A DNA stretch of 14,959 nucleotides from CAZISM01 sp964541895 (GTDB lineage: Bacteria; Zhuqueibacterota; Zhuqueibacteria; Residuimicrobiales; Residuimicrobiaceae). Each line of letters begins with the position of its first letter. Position 1 is the first letter of the stretch. The notes below the pieces were generated by a model that was given only the letters and a program-made list of their open reading frames with translations, was not told the origin of the DNA and did no database searches. The position numbers and the translations under genes were made by a program. The stretch covers positions 1 through 14,959 of the forward strand of contig CAZISM010000126.1 in NCBI GenBank assembly GCA_964541895.1, written 5' to 3'. This document shows positions 13,568 through 14,959 of the stretch, in pieces.

Positions 13568-14725
13568 GTGGTAAACAAAACGATTCTGACAGAGAAATTC
13601 AAAAACCATTTTTCCGGAACGCCGCGTTTTTTTGCCGCACCCGGCCGGGTCAATTTGATCGGCGAGCACACGGATTATAACGACGGCTATGTGTTTCCGA
13701 TGGCGCTGAATTTTTACACCCACGTCGCCATCGCGCCGCGAACGGATCGCAACATCCAGATCTGGTCGGAGAACATGCAGCAGGTGATCGTCTTCTCCCT
13801 GGATCAAAACGACGGCAAGCGACGACACTGGAGCGATTACGTCGCCGGCGTGGCCCACGAGCTGGAAAAAGCCGGCTATGATCTGCCCGGCGCGGATCTG
13901 TATATCGAAAGCCAGGTGCCGGTCGGTTCCGGGCTGAGTTCATCGGCGGCTCTGGAGATGTCATCGGCGCTGGCGTTTTTAAAATTGGTCGATGCCGATC
14001 TGCCCGGTGCAGAGCTGGCGCGATTGGGGCAGCGGGCGGAAAACCATTTTGTCGGCATGAATTGCGGCATCATGGATCAGTTCATATCGGTGCACGGCAA
14101 GACGGATCATGCGCTGCTCCTGGATTGTCGCTCGCTGCAATTTCAACAGGTACCGTTGCCGTCGGACCGTGCCCGCATTGTAGTCTGTAATACCATGGTC
14201 AAACATGAACTGGGCTCTTCCGAGTACAATAAACGGCGGGCCGAGTGTGAGCAGGGCGTACGTTTGATGGCCGCCACCTATCCGGGCATCACGCACCTGC
14301 GCGACCTTTCTTTGAAGCAATTTGCAGCGGTTGAAACGCAGCTGCCGGAGGTGGTGCGCAAACGCTGCCGGCACGTGATCAGCGAAGACGAGCGGGTTCT
14401 GGCGTCCATGGAATGCCTGGGAGCTAATGACCTGAAGACGTTCGGCATCCTCATGAACGCATCCCACGACAGTCTGCGCGATGACTATGAGGTCAGTTGC
14501 GCAGAGCTGGATCTCATGGTGGATCTGGCGCGCGCGTTGCCGGGATGCCTGGGCAGTCGCATGACCGGCGGCGGTTTCGGCGGCTGTACGGTTAATTTGG
14601 TAGAGCTGGACCATGTCCCTGCCTTTGTCGATACAATGGTGGACAATTATAAAAAGCAGAGAGGGCTGCAAGCCAGCGTCTATGTAACCGCGCCATCACA
14701 AGGGGCGCACGAGATGATGGTATAG
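13568..14725 (+). CDS. galK: Galactokinase
   Basis: GalK phosphorylates alpha-D-galactose at C1, the first committed step of the Leloir pathway. The 385-residue product (E. coli 382) carries the galactokinase signature GRVNLIGEHTDYNDG at 26-40 (Arg27 corresponds to E. coli Arg37), the GHMP phosphate-binding loop VPVGSGLSSSAALE at 117-130, the catalytic Asp170 in CGIMDQF, and the C-terminal SRMTGGGFGGC at 330-340. It starts at GTG 13568, with a G-rich ribosome-binding stretch (AGGGGGCGG) overlapping the end of the preceding gene; the next codon is GTA, so no ATG alternative exists nearby. It is last in the transporter operon and followed by a terminator. galT, galE and galM are not seen. Confidence 0.96.
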   Translation: MVNKTILTEKFKNHFSGTPRFFAAPGRVNLIGEHTDYNDGYVFPMALNFYTHVAIAPRTDRNIQIWSENMQQVIVFSLDQNDGKRRHWSDYVAGVAHELEKAGYDLPGADLYIESQVPVGSGLSSSAALEMSSALAFLKLVDADLPGAELARLGQRAENHFVGMNCGIMDQFISVHGKTDHALLLDCRSLQFQQVPLPSDRARIVVCNTMVKHELGSSEYNKRRAECEQGVRLMAATYPGITHLRDLSLKQFAAVETQLPEVVRKRCRHVISEDERVLASMECLGANDLKTFGILMNASHDSLRDDYEVSCAELDLMVDLARALPGCLGSRMTGGGFGGCTVNLVELDHVPAFVDTMVDNYKKQRGLQASVYVTAPSQGAHEMMV

Positions 14726-14742
14726 TGTAGATTAATTGGAGC

Positions 14743-14806
14743 CCCGGAGGACCGCACTTTGTGCAATCCCGGGTATTCCTACAGCAGACCTGAACTGGCT
14801 CTGCTG
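14743..14806. repeat. Two further small hairpins between galK and its terminator
   Basis: The first is a two-part stem: CCCGG (14743-14747) with CCGGG (14769-14773) outside GCAC-TTT-GTGC (14754-14764). The second is an exact 7-bp stem, CAGCAGA (14782-14788) with TCTGCTG (14800-14806). Together with the terminator they make a strongly structured 3' region of about 120 bases. They may protect the operon mRNA or be part of a small RNA; I see no promoter of their own. Confidence 0.45.
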
Positions 14807-14810
14807 GGCA

Positions 14811-14867
14811 AAAAAAGGACACCCGCAGCCGCGATGAAATGTGCGCAGCTGTGGGTGTTTTGATTTT
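14811..14867. terminator. Bidirectional Rho-independent terminator
   Basis: ACACCCGCAGC (14819-14829) pairs with GCTGTGGGTGT (14848-14858) with one mismatch-free G-U pair. On the plus strand the stem runs into TTTGATTTT, ending the galK operon; on the minus strand it is followed by CC and seven T (complement of the A-run before 14817), ending the convergent gene at the right edge. Confidence 0.85.
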
Positions 14868-14885
14868 AAGCGAACCGGGTCAGAG

Positions 14886-14959
14886 CTATTTTTTGTTTCG
14901 TTTCGCCAGGATTTTTTCGATTTCATCCATGGTGCGGTTCATGGCGGTCATGGTTTTCT
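14886..14959 (-). CDS. C-terminal fragment of an unknown convergent gene
   Basis: The last 23 codons of a frame entering from the right edge on the minus strand end in TAG (14888-14886). The peptide ends MDEIEKILAKRNKK, a charged, helix-forming tail with alternating Lys/Glu, as in many coiled-coil or small regulatory proteins. A terminator with a T-run on this strand begins 19 bases after the stop, which supports a real gene ending here. Too little is visible to name a family. Confidence 0.55.
   Translation of the reverse strand, partial: KTMTAMNRTMDEIEKILAKRNKK

Noticed and set aside
1..14959. CRISPR arrays, tRNA genes, rRNA, insertion sequences
   Set aside because: I saw no regularly spaced repeats, no cloverleaf-like sequences with the conserved T-arm, and no transposase motifs on either strand.

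Overview
The window comes from a bacterial chromosome of roughly 55% GC by eye. It is densely packed with mostly housekeeping genes, and I see no tRNA, rRNA, CRISPR array, prophage or insertion sequence. A HldE-type heptose kinase, a lipobox lipoprotein resembling the Bacteroidetes DUF4296 type, and YajC suggest a Gram-negative, FCB-like bacterium (Bacteroidetes/Ignavibacteria/Calditrichota/KSB1 neighbourhood). The phylum is inference; Gram-negative is the firmer part. Several genes use GTG (yajC, galK) or TTG (rpe) starts behind strong Shine-Dalgarno sequences.

Layout. (1) 1-552, minus strand: a small lipoprotein followed by the N-terminal 51 codons of an ABC-type ATPase that runs off the left edge. 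(2) 705-7391, plus strand: a tight seven-gene string radA, tgt, yajC, fmt, rsmB, a membrane PASTA protein, rpe. Its promoter at 624-652 lies back to back with the lipoprotein promoter at 575-603. (3) 7411-7759: a self-contained cold-shock gene with its own promoter and a clear terminator. (4) 7819-9955: an uncharacterised 155-aa protein overlapping xerD, then a biotin-protein ligase without a DNA-binding domain. (5) 10024-10254, minus strand: a stand-alone NFU-domain Fe-S protein with its own promoter. (6) 10459-11499: a PfkB-family heptose-7-phosphate kinase (HldE/RfaE1-type). (7) 11617-14725: a sugar-uptake set consisting of an SSS-family transporter, a 73-aa two-helix membrane protein and galactokinase. 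It ends in a bidirectional terminator facing a convergent gene that is cut by the right edge.

How the genes fit together. The long operon joins recombination repair (RadA), tRNA queuosine modification (Tgt), the Sec accessory YajC, initiator-tRNA formylation (Fmt), 16S rRNA m5C methylation (RsmB), a cell-envelope PASTA protein and the pentose-phosphate epimerase. The fmt-rsmB-PASTA-rpe order echoes the Firmicutes fmt-rsmB-rlmN-prpC-prkC-rsgA-rpe locus, but here the PASTA protein has no kinase domain, and no phosphatase or rsgA is present. The last block looks like galactose (or related sugar) import coupled to phosphorylation by GalK; galT, galE and galM are not in the window.

The observations I rate highest are the kinase-less PASTA protein in the PrkC position, the tiny two-helix protein between the SSS transporter and GalK (a possible transporter subunit), the unknown protein translationally coupled to XerD, and an exact 10-bp inverted repeat bracketing the cold-shock cassette. 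Nothing here amounts to a clearly new defence or mobile system.
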